In this document: piece by piece, positions 1 to 11,168 of the stretch | How the letters are laid out: every line of letters begins with the position of its first letter | Numbering within the stretch: the stretch's first letter is position 1 | Assembly (NCBI RefSeq): GCF_028583425.1 | Contig: NC_072800.1 | Span: forward strand, 93,093,001-93,157,000 | Direction: 5' to 3' | Origin: Eublepharis macularius | Taxonomy: Eukaryota > Chordata > Lepidosauria > Squamata > Eublepharidae | Length of the DNA stretch: 64,000 nucleotides | The notes under the pieces: model-generated | Databases searched by the model: none | Seen by the model: only the letters and a program-made list of their open reading frames with translations | Told to the model about the DNA's origin: nothing | Made by a program: the position numbers and the translations under genes

Positions 1-385
1 GTAGGGGGATACCATTCAAAGGGCCTTGTGGGCATATTCCCTTCCAGTGGACTAACTGGGCAAGTTTGGCCATAAACACAGGCTTACTGGTACCTTGCCC
101 TGTGTCTGCACAGGGGGCAAGTTCTCCCGATGTCTATTGGCAACTGGGACTAAAGAGCATCTCTTCCCTAAAGCTAAGACCCAAACCCACGTTTCTTCCC
201 CCTCGAGCCCCGGAGGCATCCTCTTTGCCTCTACAAGGAGTGCCCATTCAAAACCATCCACTCCCATTTTTAGCAGACTTGTGCGGAACCTACCAATATA
301 TTGTGATTGGCCCTGCTTCTGTGGCAGCCGTTTTGTGGTGGTGCCTGCTCATTAAAGTGCCCACAGGCTCAACAAAGTTTATTTT

Positions 386-601
386 AGGGTGGCCAGCCTC
401 CAGGTGGTGGCTGGAGATCTCCCATCATTACAACTGCTCCCCAGATTATGGAGATCAATTCCCTTGGAGAAATTGGTGGGTTTGGACCGTGGATTCTATG
501 GCATTATAACCCACCGAGATCCCTCCCCTCTCCAAACCCCACCCTCTACAGGCTCCACCCCCCAGTCTCCAGGAATTTCCCAACCTGGAGCTGGCAACTG
601 T
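386..601 (-). repeat. MITE family A copy
   Basis: Near full-length copy of a roughly 215-bp element bounded by inverted ends like GTTGCCAACTCCAGG and CCTGGAGGTTGGCAAC, with the internal CTCCAGGAATTTCCCAA block. Homologous copies recur through the window. Confidence 0.8.
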
Positions 602-687
602 CGTTTATTTACTTTGTTGGTACTCAAGATCCAAACTGGCTTACGTTGTTCACCTGTTCCCCATTTTAGACTCAAACCAACCCTCTG

Positions 688-807
688 AGGGCCAAGCTAC
701 ACATGACGAATGACACTTGAATGGCAAGTGTATTTCTCCCTGTTCACTTGCTCTCCACTCAATCCACTTGCCGTTCAAGTGTCCTTCGTCATGTGTAGCT
801 TGGCCCT
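688..807. repeat. Palindromic MITE
   Basis: Inverted arms of about 43 bp beginning AGGGCCAAGCTACACATGAC and ending with its complement, separated by about 35 bp. Confidence 0.85.
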
Positions 808-809
808 GA

Positions 810-1033
810 GATAGGTTAGGCTGAGAGCGTGACTGGCCCAAGGTCTCACCCAGCAGGCTTCTATGGCAGAATGGGGATAACAACAACAACAACAACAACA
901 ACATTTGATTTATATACCGCCTTTCAGGATGACTTAACACCCACTCAGAGCGGTTTACAAAGTATGTCATTATTCGAATCTGGGTCTCATATCCTAGTCC
1001 AACACTCTAACCGCTGTATCACACTGGCTGTCA
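810..1033 (-). repeat. tRNA-related SINE, interrupted
   Basis: A minus-strand SINE (ends CCAACACTCTAACCGCTGTATCACACTGGCT) is split at about 878-972 by a fragment with a (CAA)n stretch and TTTGATTTATATACCGCC, the 3' end of another SINE family seen at 39560 and 42800. Confidence 0.65.
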
Positions 1034-1107
1034 ATGAATGAACCTGGGCGATCCTCAGGCTTGCAAACTCCTTCCTCCCCGTTTCCTCTTCTCACACAGG
1101 GTAAGAG

Positions 1108-1250
1108 ACAGTGTGGTGTAATGGTTGGAGTGTCAGACTGGGAAAGGTCAGTCTCTATCAGCCGACACCACCTCACAGCGTTCTTGTGAGGACTGGAGAG
1201 CTAGGTACATTGCCCCATGTTCCTTAGCCTGGAAAAGTAAGATAAAAATG
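1108..1250 (+). repeat. tRNA-derived SINE
   Basis: The head GTGTGGTGTAATGGTTGGAG resembles a pol III A box, followed by a typical SINE body with CTTGTGAGGA and CATTGCCCCATG. Confidence 0.6.
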
Positions 1251-2304
1251 TGATAAGTTCTTTCTAGGATGGCAGTAAACCACAGGGCTCCATCCCCTCT
1301 GATCCTGCAAATTATGGTTTGCACTTTCCGTTCCTATCACAATTCCAAAGGAAAATCAGATCAGAATCCTCATTTGCTAAGGGAAACAAAACCCAGAAAA
1401 CTGATTGCCAGAGAGACAGAAAATGCTCTTTGCGGGAGGAGGCTCTCCCAGGTTTATTCGTGTAGGGGCAACCCGTGATCAACTTTTGCCGAGTTTCTAG
1501 TGATCATGGAGATACTGGATGATGTGCGGGAAGCAGGCACAAGCGGAAGGGTCTGCAGAACTCAGTGCAGGGCAGTTTGGGTGGTAAGGGAATCGATCCC
1601 AAGTCCTGGATGCTGCAGAAACTCAGTGGACCTGACTGAGAATTGAGCGTGCAAAGTGTGGCTCACAATTCAGGTTTGTTGAACTTGCAGTGACCTGTAA
1701 GCCATGGGGCAAATTCCTCTTTCCCACCCCCTCCTTCGAGAAACACCTTGCAAGACCTCCCGAGTCTAGCCTACGGACAAGGCCAGGATTAATCATTATG
1801 CTAAACAGATGATAGCTCAGGGCTCCCAGGCTGTGATAGATCTAGCTAAAGGCCTGCTGCTCTGATGGGGTTATGAGTGCCTTTCTTACACCGTCTGGTT
1901 GCCCCGGGCTAACGTGCTCTGCTCTCAAAGCTGGGCTTTTAAACCTGCTTTGCCAGGCAAGAGGAAGGACCATTTCCCCAGATGTAAAGCGGTGGTAGCT
2001 CCCACAGTAAACCAGCTGTGAGGCCAGCAGCTGGAGTCACTGGCGGTCACCTGGGAACCCTATTTTCCAGGTGTGCAGGGGCCCATTTCAGAGCAGGGAT
2101 GGAGCCCTGTGGCAGGCAGAGAGATGGAGTTTAAGCTTCTTCCCCCCCCCCACACACACACCTGTATGCCATTGGCCTAACCTGAAAAGGCCCAAGGAGC
2201 AGAAGGCGGATCCACCGAGCCATTTCAGGTCAAGAAAAGGCTGCGAGGGGGTCAGACCAGTCAATAACGTATCGCGCAGTTCGTTCCTGAGGCCCAAAAT
2301 AGAG
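1251..2304. other. No gene recognised
   Basis: Apparently unique sequence upstream of, or in intron 1 of, the receptor, with a C-run and CA run at about 2143-2161. No convincing exon was found. Confidence 0.5.
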
Positions 2305-2548
2305 GTTTGCTTTCTGAAAGAGTTGGGTACGGGTTCCAGGTCTAGGGATGGCTATTTAAAAATAAACCACAGCCCATTTGGGCTCAGAATGCCTCCGTGA
2401 AAGAGGAAAGAGCCGGGGGAAGGCAGGAACCTTTTATTTTTAAAGACCCATGCCCTACAGCTGCTGCGAGGCTGCTGGGAATTCGAAGTAGGTCCAGAAA
2501 ACCCGGATCCTACTCTTGAAAAAAGCAAGTGTCTAGTTTGGCCCTGAG
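2305..2548. repeat. MITE family B fragment
   Basis: GAGTTGGGTACGGGTTCCAGG and the following block match the element at 37583-38035; it ends TCTAGTTTGGCCCTGAG. Confidence 0.55.
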
Positions 2549-2615
2549 CTGCATGGCGAAGGAGGGATTTGAACCTGAGATAGCCAGGTGTGCTGTGCTA
2601 ATACTCAGGCCACTC

Positions 2616-2829
2616 TGTTGCCAGGTCGAGGCTGGGAAATTCCTGGAGATTTGGGGGGTGGAGCCTGTAGAGGGTGGGGCTTGGGGAGGGGAGGGGCCTC
2701 AGAGGGGTATAATGCCACAGTGTTCACCCTTCAAAGCAGCCATTTTCTCCAGGGGAACTGATCTCTGTTGCCTGGAGACCAGCTGTAATTCTGAGAAATC
2801 TCCAGCTACCACCTGGAGACTAGCAACCC
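2616..2829 (+). repeat. MITE family A copy
   Basis: Full-length copy with GGGAAATTCCTGGAGATTTG, the central AGCAGCCATTTTCTCCAGG block and the CCACCTGGAG end. Confidence 0.8.
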
Positions 2830-3411
2830 GATGCTACATTAATATTCTAGAGCATGGCCATCTATGAAGGGTCCAGAGAGCCGTGACACCCTCCTAGAAT
2901 AGTGACTGGAAACATAAGGAGCCAAAAGATGGCCCTTTGTGAATTAAGTTGGGAGGGGATTCCGAACCTCCGGTTCAAGGGCTACAAAATACTGGTTCTC
3001 CCACCCCAAACACTGTTTCTTTCAGCCTTCCTTTCCTCATGTCGGAGTCCAGAAGACCTGTTAAACTAGTGCTGCGTTTTAAGAATGCCACGGGAGAGGG
3101 TGCGGCCTCCTCTGAGTCCCTTTGTGTGTGGTGCGGCGGCGGAGTTCCCCTCTGGGTTGGAAAGCCACACACCAAGCTGCTGTTAAAGCGGGAGCCCTTT
3201 TATGTGTGCATCTCGGGGCGCTTGGCATCCATTAATGAATTGAGCCCCTCCAAAGCAGCCTTGCAGGAGGAACAATTCTGGTCACGGCGGCAGGGAAGAA
3301 AATTATATTGTAGTGCTGGGAAAGGTGCAGGAAACCTGAATGATCCAGGGTTGAAGCCCCTTCACTAAGGCATCTGTGACTTTTAAATGTGGAGGGAAAG
3401 ATAGTTAAGAG
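2830..3411 (+). other. Unique sequence, possible conserved non-coding element
   Basis: Not obviously repetitive. The segment 3040-3310 is comparatively complex and stays open for 139 codons on the plus strand, with ATTAATGAATTGAG at 3230. I do not recognise a protein. Confidence 0.25.
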
Positions 3412-3734
3412 CAGGGCTTTTTTTCAGCTGGTATCCAGTGGAACGGAGTTCCGACACCTCTCGAAAATGGTCACATGGCTGGTGGCCCCGGCCCCTGATC
3501 TCCAGGCAGAGGGGAGTTTAGATCGCCCTCCGCACATTTTCGCTGAGGGTGATTTAAACTTTAAAAAACTCCCCCTTGTTCTGGCTGACCCAAAGTGACG
3601 CCACTGCGCGGTCCCAGGAATGTGTGCACTCTTTGCGCATGTGGTACCAGGGGCACCACCTCCCGCCAGGAGTTGCCCCCTGTGCTGGCAACCCACTGAG
3701 TTCCACCACCTCTTTTCCCAGAAAAAAAGCCCTG
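3412..3734. mobile_element. hAT-like non-autonomous element, copy 1
   Basis: Terminal inverted repeats CAGGGCTTTTTTTC and GAAAAAAAGCCCTG. The flanking 8 bp GTTAAGAG and CTTAAGAG match at 7 of 8, a hAT-type target duplication. No transposase frame is present. Confidence 0.88.
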
Positions 3735-4427
3735 CTTAAGAGGGGTGTTATAGAATCAGGCATGACATCGAGAAAGGATAGGAACTCGAGCTACCCGATA
3801 GGAAACTGAGCTACTATGCTGCGGGAAATTGAGCTGTAAGAATACTGCTGATTTTGCAGAAGAGTTAAATTAATGTGTCAGTGATCAAGAGTTTTCAAAA
3901 CTAGCATTAACACATGCTAGCAGGCTCGTTGCCAACCGACAGGAGCATCAGACAACCACGAATACAGCACTCTGCATACATCCTCCTGAAACAAAAGGAG
4001 AATATAAAGTCTTTTATCAGTACGGACTGTATTATGGACTTTTTCGGGCTTTGAGTTTTACACAGACTCTTGGATATGAACAGATGAAAATCTTTGTGTT
4101 ATGATTTATGTGAATTTGGCTTCAGTGCATTTAATTTCATATGCAGGATATTATTAATTGTATGAATTTTCTGAACCCCTTGTGTATTTGGCCTCCTTGC
4201 AGTCCTAGGTGATTGCTCGTATATTGTGATTTAATTGGAGACCTCCATCTTTTGTTTGGTTTATGACATGGAGAAAACCTGGGCGGGGGGGGGCAGGCTT
4301 TTTCTTCCACCGTACAAGAACTTGGGAGCGTTCATGTGAAGTCGATGGGCAAAAGCAACTGCTTCTTTACTCAGGAGTTAAACTCTGGAATTCCTGTCAA
4401 GAGGACGTGGTAAGAGCCACAATCAAC

Positions 4428-4545
4428 AGAGGGTGGACTCTATGACATTATACTCTGAAGCATCCCCTCCCCTCCCCAAAGCCCACCTTCCTCAGGCTCT
4501 AACACACACACACACACAAATCTCCAGAAATTTCCCAAACCAGAG
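4428..4545 (-). repeat. MITE family A fragment with (CA)n
   Basis: Partial copy carrying CTCCAGAAATTTCCCAA, interrupted by a short CA run at about 4502-4517. Confidence 0.6.
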
Positions 4546-6279
4546 ATGGCACCCCTGTTTCCGAAGCCTCGGTCTTTTGTATTTCCCATCTGATGAATGA
4601 TGAGAATACAAGTCGCGCCCGGCGTCTTGTTCCCGTCAGTGGCTGGTTAGATGCCTTTGGGAAGCCAACCAGTTCCACCTGCTGTTTATCTAGTGCCCAG
4701 GGGTAGAATGCCTTTGTACGTGGAAGTTCAATTCAGCTATGATGGCCAGCAGTTCTCTGTGAAGTTGCAAAGCCGTCTTCCTGTTTTCCTGACGTCTCTC
4801 CAGCGTGCAAGATGAACAAGGGCCCAGTGAACCAAAGGTTAACAGTCGGAATCCGAACACCTGGTTGTTAGGGTTTTTTTTTTAAAGCTGCAAACAGGAT
4901 GGGTCGGAGAGGCAGGGCAACCTGTCTGGGCCTCCTTTGCTCCAACAGAGCCGCCTTCTGTCTGCACGGTTCTCTAAAGCATGGAGGGAAAAGTCTCCCT
5001 GGAGCACCCCCCCTCCCCCCCAGTAGAATCCTCCCGTCTTGCTTTCCTGCTCTGCCTCTTAAAGATGGCTTTGTGATAATTAACTATCTCCAGATGCAGC
5101 AAGGGGAAGCCTCTTGGCCTGGGGGGCGGGGGGGGGGACACTGTTAGAGAGCAGGCTCCTCTTCCACGGAGATGCAACCAGGCTGAGGAATGGGGTGGGG
5201 GGGCGGAGGGATGCAACAATTTTTTCAAATGCAAGGATCATATGGTTTGTTGTAACTTGATCGTCTCCCTGCAAAGGAGCTGGGAGTGACAGCAGGGCTG
5301 GTTTAAAGGGCTTAATGAGAACAGGGCTTTGGGCTCTGGACAGGGGAAGGGGGGGCGAGGGGGGGATGGCTGGTTCTACAGTGCAAGGCACACAGGGCTG
5401 GTTTGTTCCTTTGGCCCAGGATCTAACAGCTGGGACAGAGAAGGCTTCTGCCCTTTCCAGCTGTGGACCTCCTTCTCATGTGCCGTCTCCTTTCGTGCTT
5501 CTAAGCTGGATTCCTCAGCAGATGGGGAGACGGCACATGGAGGGCCCCCCCTTCTTGTACAAGAGGTGTTTCGGTGTGTGACATGCCTGCATTCCAAAGG
5601 TTATTAATAGAGACCCTCCTGGGTGGAGGCTTAGCCCGGAGGAAGAAGAAGGCCACAGTCTAGGGCCGGGGGAGGGGGGAATTGCAGCTTGCTCCCAGGA
5701 CCATGCTGGAAGGGGCGAGGTACCTTTCTCTCCTGGGAGCAGGGCCCAATCTCAGACAGAAACTAAGTGCAGGATAGGTACAAATAACATAGCTACATAA
5801 ATGATGCGTACAGCCGTGCCTTTGAGCCTTGCTGTTTTCATGGCTCGGATACGGGACTTGTCATAATGGATGTACTTGAACATGGGCAGAGTGCCTTTTC
5901 CTCACCACTAAAGCAACCACCATCTATCACCTTTGTGGAAGGGGGAGCCTTCTTCTGTACGGCTAGTTCCGTCTGCATGTTTTTCGGGGAGGGACCATGG
6001 CTCAAGGGTAGCGCCCTTGGTTTGCATGAAGAAGGCCCTGGGCTCTGTCCCTGGCATCTCCTGAGAAAGGTAAGAGGAGCTCATGGGGAAACCCCTGTCC
6101 TTAGAGAGCTGCTTCCAGCCAGGCAGCATAAGGATGTAGCATCATGTATTCATGTGCTAACACCTGTTCATCCCCACCTGTGAGCAAAAGGCTTGGTCCA
6201 AGGCTACCCGCTTAGTCTATTGACCTGGGCCTTTGAATTCTGGTCTTTAGCATTCATAACAACAGGTTCTGTGTTCTCT
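4546..6279. other. No gene recognised
   Basis: Unique sequence with G-runs (about 5119-5138 and 5195-5206). No signal-peptide exon with a matching phase-0 donor was found. Confidence 0.5.
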
Positions 6280-6772
6280 GGAGAATCGACGACAGAGGGG
6301 TGACATGATAGAGGTTTACAAGATGATGCATGGGATAGAGAAGGTAGAGAAAGAAGTATTTTTCTCCCTTTCTCACAATACAAGAACTCGTGTGGGCACT
6401 CAATGAAATTGCTGAGCAGTCGGGTTAGAACAGATAAAATGAAGTACTTCTTCACCGAAAGGATGATTAACACATGGAATTCACTGCCTCAGGAGGTGGT
6501 GGCAGCTTCAAGAGGGGATGGATAAACATATGGAGCAGAGGTCCGTCAGTGGCTATTAGCCACAAGGTACAGATGGATCTCTCTGTCTAGGGCAGTGATG
6601 CTCTGTATTCTTGGTGTTTGGGGGGCAATCAGTGGGAGGGCTTCTCGTGTCCCTTCCCCACTGGCAGACCTCTTGTGGACACCTGGTTTTTTGGCCAGTG
6701 TGTGACACAGAGTGTTGGACTGCAGGGGCCGTTGGCCTGATCCAACATGGCTTCTCTTACCTTCTTATGTTA
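6280..6772 (+). repeat. CR1 LINE 3' end
   Basis: Contains the degenerate CR1 ORF2 C-terminus (GGAATTCACTGCCTCAGGAG) and the typical tail GATCCAACATGGCTTCTCTT ending CTTATGTTAG. Confidence 0.8.
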
Positions 6773-7697
6773 GGGTCTGCAGGTAGCCTCGTTGCCCAGC
6801 AAGTTCCAAAAATGTGTAATATTTACAAAACGGTGTGCACGCTTTCAGGCTCTGTACAACTTAAGGCTTAGAGTTGCCAGCTCTGAGTAGGGGGCCTGGG
6901 CAGTGAACCCCCTTTGGAGAGGCAAACAGAGGTCAGCTCCCCAAAGGCAGCCCCAGAGAGAGGGAGAAGAAGAGGCAACAGGAGTGGGGTGGGGGAGGAG
7001 AAAAGGGACTCGATTCAGGGCAAGGAAGCGAAGAGCAGGGAGAAGCAGGCGAGCTGCAGGGGCCGTGAGCAGCAGAACCGGCTGTCTGCCCAAGTGGCCG
7101 ATCGGGACAGCCCAAGGAGAAGGATCTTCCTGCCCCACTGTTGCTCTGGAAGGGTCCAGGGCTAGTGGAAGACGCCCTTGCTGGGCTGGCCGAGCTGCTG
7201 GGGTTTAGCTTTGCTCGCTCCTGGCTGCCAGCTGCCCTCCAGGAACCTTCCCACTAGGTTAAATGGCCAGTCAGCTCTAAATGGGGCCAGGAGTGCAATG
7301 GTTTGGAGGGGGGCTCGTTGCTTAGTATACAACTGGTCGTATTTTGCTGGCTGCGCCGCCTGCCCTGGATGCTACCAGCTGCTATTTTTTCCGTGCCCAT
7401 ATCCTGCCTCCGTTTCCTGATTCAAACAATCGAGGGCTGTTGCACCTTGGCGTGTGCCTGGAGAGCAATTTCCCCTGGCTTGGGCTGTCTGGCTGATTCC
7501 TTGCGTGGGAAAGAGATGCTCGGCCCTTTATGCCCTTCCCAAGACTCAAATTCTGGGAAACCGGGTCAGGATGGTCCCGGCTGGATCCAGGTTGGAGCAG
7601 GAAGAAGAGCCGAGCGAGGCAGGGCTGTGGTCCCATGTCCGGAAGCTTGCTGAAATGGCCCACAAGCTTCCTAAGGCTTCCTGAGGATGCCTTTAAG

Positions 7698-7945
7698 GAC
7701 ACAAGAACATTAGAAGAGCCCTGCTGGATCAGCGCAGTGGTCCATCCATTCCAGCATCCTGTCTCACTCAGTGGCCAACCAGTTACTCTGGAGGGCCAAT
7801 GGCAGGGCATAGCATCCGAGGACTTCCCCCAATGGTGCCCCCCTCCCTGGCACTGGTAGTCAGAAGTTGACTGCCTCCGAATGCGGAGGGTCCCTTCAGT
7901 CATCTTGGCTAGTAGCCACTGGATAGACCTGTCCGTTTATGGGAG
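7698..7945 (-). repeat. CR1 LINE 3' end
   Basis: Reverse-orientation CR1 tail: AAGAGCCCTGCTGGATCAG, the CCAGCATCCTGTCTC block and GCTAGTAGCCACTGG. Confidence 0.8.
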
Positions 7946-7971
7946 GCTAAGCGGAGCCCAGTTGTTTTGGG

Positions 7972-8103
7972 AGTTAGGGTTGCCAGCCCCAGGTTGGGGA
8001 AATCCTAGAGATTTGGAGGGTGGAGCCTAGAGATGGTGGGATTGGGGGAGGGGAGGGACCTGCACAAGGTATATTGTCATAGAGTCCACCATCCAAAGCA
8101 GAC
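7972..8103 (+). repeat. MITE family A, left part (split by insertion)
   Basis: Begins AGGGTTGCCAGCCCCAGG and breaks at TCCAAAGCAG; the right part resumes at about 9345 with the same TCCAAAGCAG. Confidence 0.75.
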
Positions 8104-8599
8104 AGTCAGTTAGCCTTTATTGGCATCAGTCAGCAAAATATACACAATACAAAATACATAGAAAAACAAGGTTATTTCTGGAACCACTTCTGATGGAATT
8201 TTATAGCCATACAGAGAAACATTGCTACTTTCTTGGTGGTTTTAGGCAGGGAGTCATTCAGAAGGCAATATTTATTTGGTTGTTGTAGATCTCTGAGAGA
8301 TCTCTGTCTTTTGGTGCTACACCTCTGAAGATGCCAGCCACAGCTGCTGGCAAAACGTCAGGAACTATAATGCCAAGACCACGGCAATACAGCCCGGAAA
8401 ATCCACAACAACCATCGTTCTACGGCCGTGAAAGCCTTCGACAATATATCAATATTTATTTATTTATTTTGAATTGTATCCTGCCCTCCCCACAAATGGG
8501 CTCAGGGCGACTCACATCATCATTAAAACACAATAAATTAATAGTGCTGTGTGCGGTGCCACATTGGTGGCAGGGTGCACAGTAGGGGTGTTAATACAT

Positions 8600-9027
8600 A
8601 TTATAATGACAATAGTATATTTGATAGAATATATGTTTAAAAGAAATAGAATATGTTTAAACTAAGACTTTTGTTATATATTATATTATATCATACTGGT
8701 CTATATTGAGGGGTATAAGATTTATACTATATTGATAGTATAATTGATGGATGTATATTATACTGATAGAATATTTGATAGTATAATTGATAGACGCATG
8801 CTATATTGATAGGATATTTGATATATATGATAGAATACCTGGAAAAAAAATTAGAATGTGCTTAGACTAAGGGAATTATCAAGTAATAAGAGGGGGTAAG
8901 GGTTGGAAAGCTGTTGGAAGTCGATAGAGAGGGGGGAGGAAAAGGGTGGGGGATAGGGTTAATTAGATATTGAGGGAATGTATGTATTGAATTTGAAAAG
9001 TATACTCACCAATAAAAATTTTCTAAA
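8600..9027 (+). repeat. AT-rich tract and L1-like 3' end
   Basis: Degenerate TTGATAGTATAATTGATAG-type repeats lead into a purine-rich 3' UTR-like segment ending ACCAATAAAAATTTTC and an A run, typical of squamate L1 tails. Confidence 0.5.
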
Positions 9028-9269
9028 AAAACCCCACAATAAATTAATAGTCAACTTTAAAAACAGATTTAAAAACTTATATTAAAATACTCTAGCGCCA
9101 TTATACATAGGCTACTTTTGATACTAATAAAAGACCTGCATACGTCATAGCTGTGGGTAAAACGCATAGCTGAGAGCAGTCATAGAGGAGGTAGCGATCT
9201 TAGATAGGAAGATTGCAGATGGCATAGCGTTGAATCTTGCAAGGGAGAAAGCTCTGTGGAGATGAGGTG

Positions 9270-9310
9270 CTTGTAGGGAAGATAAACATGAAGTTTATCT
9301 TCCCTACAAG
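9270..9310. repeat. Perfect short inverted repeat (hairpin)
   Basis: CTTGTAGGGAAGATAAAC is followed by the 5-nt loop ATGAA and the exact 18-bp complement. Confidence 0.9.
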
Positions 9311-9344
9311 TTTTATTGGCTTGGCTAGATAACTTCTGGCCCTC

Positions 9345-9441
9345 CAAAGCAGCTGTTTTCTCCAGAAGAACTGATCTCTATGGCGTGGAGATGAGTTATA
9401 ATTTCTGGAGATCACCAGTTACCACCTGGAGGTTGGCAACC
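9345..9441 (+). repeat. MITE family A, right part
   Basis: Continues the element broken at 8103: TCCAAAGCAGCTGTTTTCTC through CACCTGGAGGTTGGCAACC. Confidence 0.75.
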
Positions 9442-10089
9442 TTGCACTGGATGCTGTTCTGCCACCGGTCGGGTCAGCTCAAGAACACACCATGAGAGGG
9501 AGGGCTTCCGTTTCCCCTCCTGCCCTGTTTTTGGGAGCAAAAATGGGGAGAGCTCCACAGCATGGGAAATAAGCCCGCCCCAGCTATTTTGGCTCCCAAA
9601 AACAGTGCAGGAGGGAAAGCTGAATATCCCTCATCCCCCTGCACTACGCTCCTGAGCTGAATTGGGCACCAGCACATTTGGGAACATGCGTCCCCCAGCA
9701 AAATGTCTGCCTGCAAGTTGGGTTTGGGGCACAGGGCCTGACATGACTCATAATAGATGCATCATCTTGTTTGGCCCTGGGGCAAATGGCAGAGCACTCA
9801 AACTGCATGCCGAGGAGGCCTCAGTGGGTGAAGAGGGTACAGGGCTCCTTGCGTTCCTATGCAATCCTGTTACGCCTTTCAAAGTAAGGTGCCAGTGGGC
9901 TGGGGTGAGTGGTCTTTGCCTAGGAAAAAATGGAGCCACGTGTGGTGTGTGCAGCTCCCAGCACAGGTTCCCGTGATTTTGTTACTCCAGAAGTTCAAAA
10001 ATTGGGAAGCCTTCCTTATCAAGTGGGCACTTTCACAAAGGTAAAAGAGCTTTATTATAACAGAATGGTTAACAAAGATGCCTTAGTAA

Positions 10090-10362
10090 AGGGGTAGGGA
10101 CTGTGCGCTATGCTACTGTGTACAATAGTGTACAATACATTCTGTGTGTAGTATGCTCCTGCTATGTCATTTCTGATCACTTAATGTGTCATGTTAATAC
10201 TTACGCTTTGCTTCTGCGAATTTCAAATTTCTGTAGTCCTAATCATATTGCATTGCTTATTGGATGTCCCATCCCATTGATCGTCTTGACTCATGCTGTG
10301 TGATCCGCCTTGAATCTCAGTGAGAAAAGCAGACTGTAAATAATGTAAGCAAATAAATAAGG
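10090..10362 (+). repeat. L2-like LINE 3' end
   Basis: The tail has TGTGTGATCCGCCTTGAATC and AGCAGACTGTAAATAATG, matching the tail at 43460-43510, and ends in AAATAAATAA. Confidence 0.7.
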
Positions 10363-10503
10363 AGTGAAACCACACTTTAAAATGGTGGTTGGAGAAAGTG
10401 CATCCCATTTAATATAGTGCACCCAAGACTCGCTGGTGTAGCCCTATGGCGCTTCTGCATACGAAGGAAAAATCAAAAGGAAGAACCTTTCTGTCATATG
10501 ATC

Positions 10504-10860
10504 CAGAGAAGTTAGCTGTGTTAGTTTGTAGTTGCAAAACAATAAAAAGTCTAATAGCTCCTTTAAGATTAACCAACTTTATTGAGGCATAAGCTTTCGA
10601 GAACCACAGCTCTCTTCGTCAGATGTATTGTCAGCTTTCGAGAACCACTGCTCTCTTTGTCAGATGCATCATCAGCTTTCGAGAACAACAGCTCTCTTCA
10701 TCAAATGAATTGTCAGCTTTTGAGAACCACTTCTCTCTTTGTCAGATGCATCATCAGCTTTCGAGAACCACAGCTCTCTTCGTCAGATGCATCGAAAGCT
10801 TATACCTCAATAAAGTTGGTTAGTCTTAGTGGTGCTACTGGACTTTTTACTATTCTGTCA
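10504..10860. repeat. Fold-back element, family 1
   Basis: The left arm GTTAGCTGTGTTAGTTTGTAG...TTTAAGATTAACCAACTTTATTG and the complementary right arm bracket about four near-tandem copies of a CAGCTTTCGAGAACCACNGC-type unit. Sits just upstream of the first receptor exon found. Confidence 0.8.
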
Positions 10861-11035
10861 TTTTGAGTTGGTTGAACGTCAAATTAAAATCTCAAGCAGG
10901 GATTGGAGGCAGGAGCAGGTTGCTCTGTCCGGAACGTTACGTCCCATCCAGCTTCTTCCCTTTACTTCATTGTTATGCCTGTAAGATTCTATTGTTCTTT
11001 TGGCACACTAATTTCCTCCCGTATTTTGTGTTCAG

Positions 11036-11168
11036 GTTCTGGCCCATCAAGGTTGCGAAAACGGACACGTCACCTCTGCTGGAGACTGCTGTGACCTTTG
11101 CCCACCAGGTTATGGAGTTGCGGTTCCCTGTTGGAACACCAATACCAAGTGTGAACCATGCAAAGAAA
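11036..11168 (+). CDS. NRADD: NRADD exon encoding CRD1
   Basis: The acceptor is the pyrimidine-rich tract ending TTCAG at 11035 and the donor is GTGAGT at 11169. The frame starts at a codon boundary (phase 0) and ends with one base of a split codon. It encodes about 44 residues with the CRD1 cysteines (C7, C18, C19, C22, C32, C39) and the first cysteine of CRD2 (C42). The CEPC segment matches the equivalent boundary in p75NTR. The phase-0 5' junction implies that a separate upstream exon carries the initiator methionine and signal peptide. Confidence 0.9.

Larger units (their letters stand above)
8104..9344. mobile_element. Composite retroelement insertion inside a MITE
   Basis: Contains, in order, an unidentified LINE-like end (8112-8290); a fragment with CTGGCAAAACGTCAGGAAC shared with 46880-47035; an L2-like 3' end in reverse (about 8470-8540); an AT-rich degenerate tandem stretch (8600-8850); and an L1-like 3' end ending ACCAATAAAAATTTTC at about 9020. 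It is flanked by TCCAAAGCAG on both sides. Confidence 0.55.

Noticed and set aside
4899..5147. Possible signal-peptide exon of the receptor (MGRRGRATCLGLLCS)
   Set aside because: The hydrophobic stretch is weak and no phase-0 splice donor follows.
7178..7420. Possible signal-peptide exon (MLGWPSCWGLALLAPG)
   Set aside because: No suitable donor, no CpG-rich promoter context and no similarity to family signal peptides.
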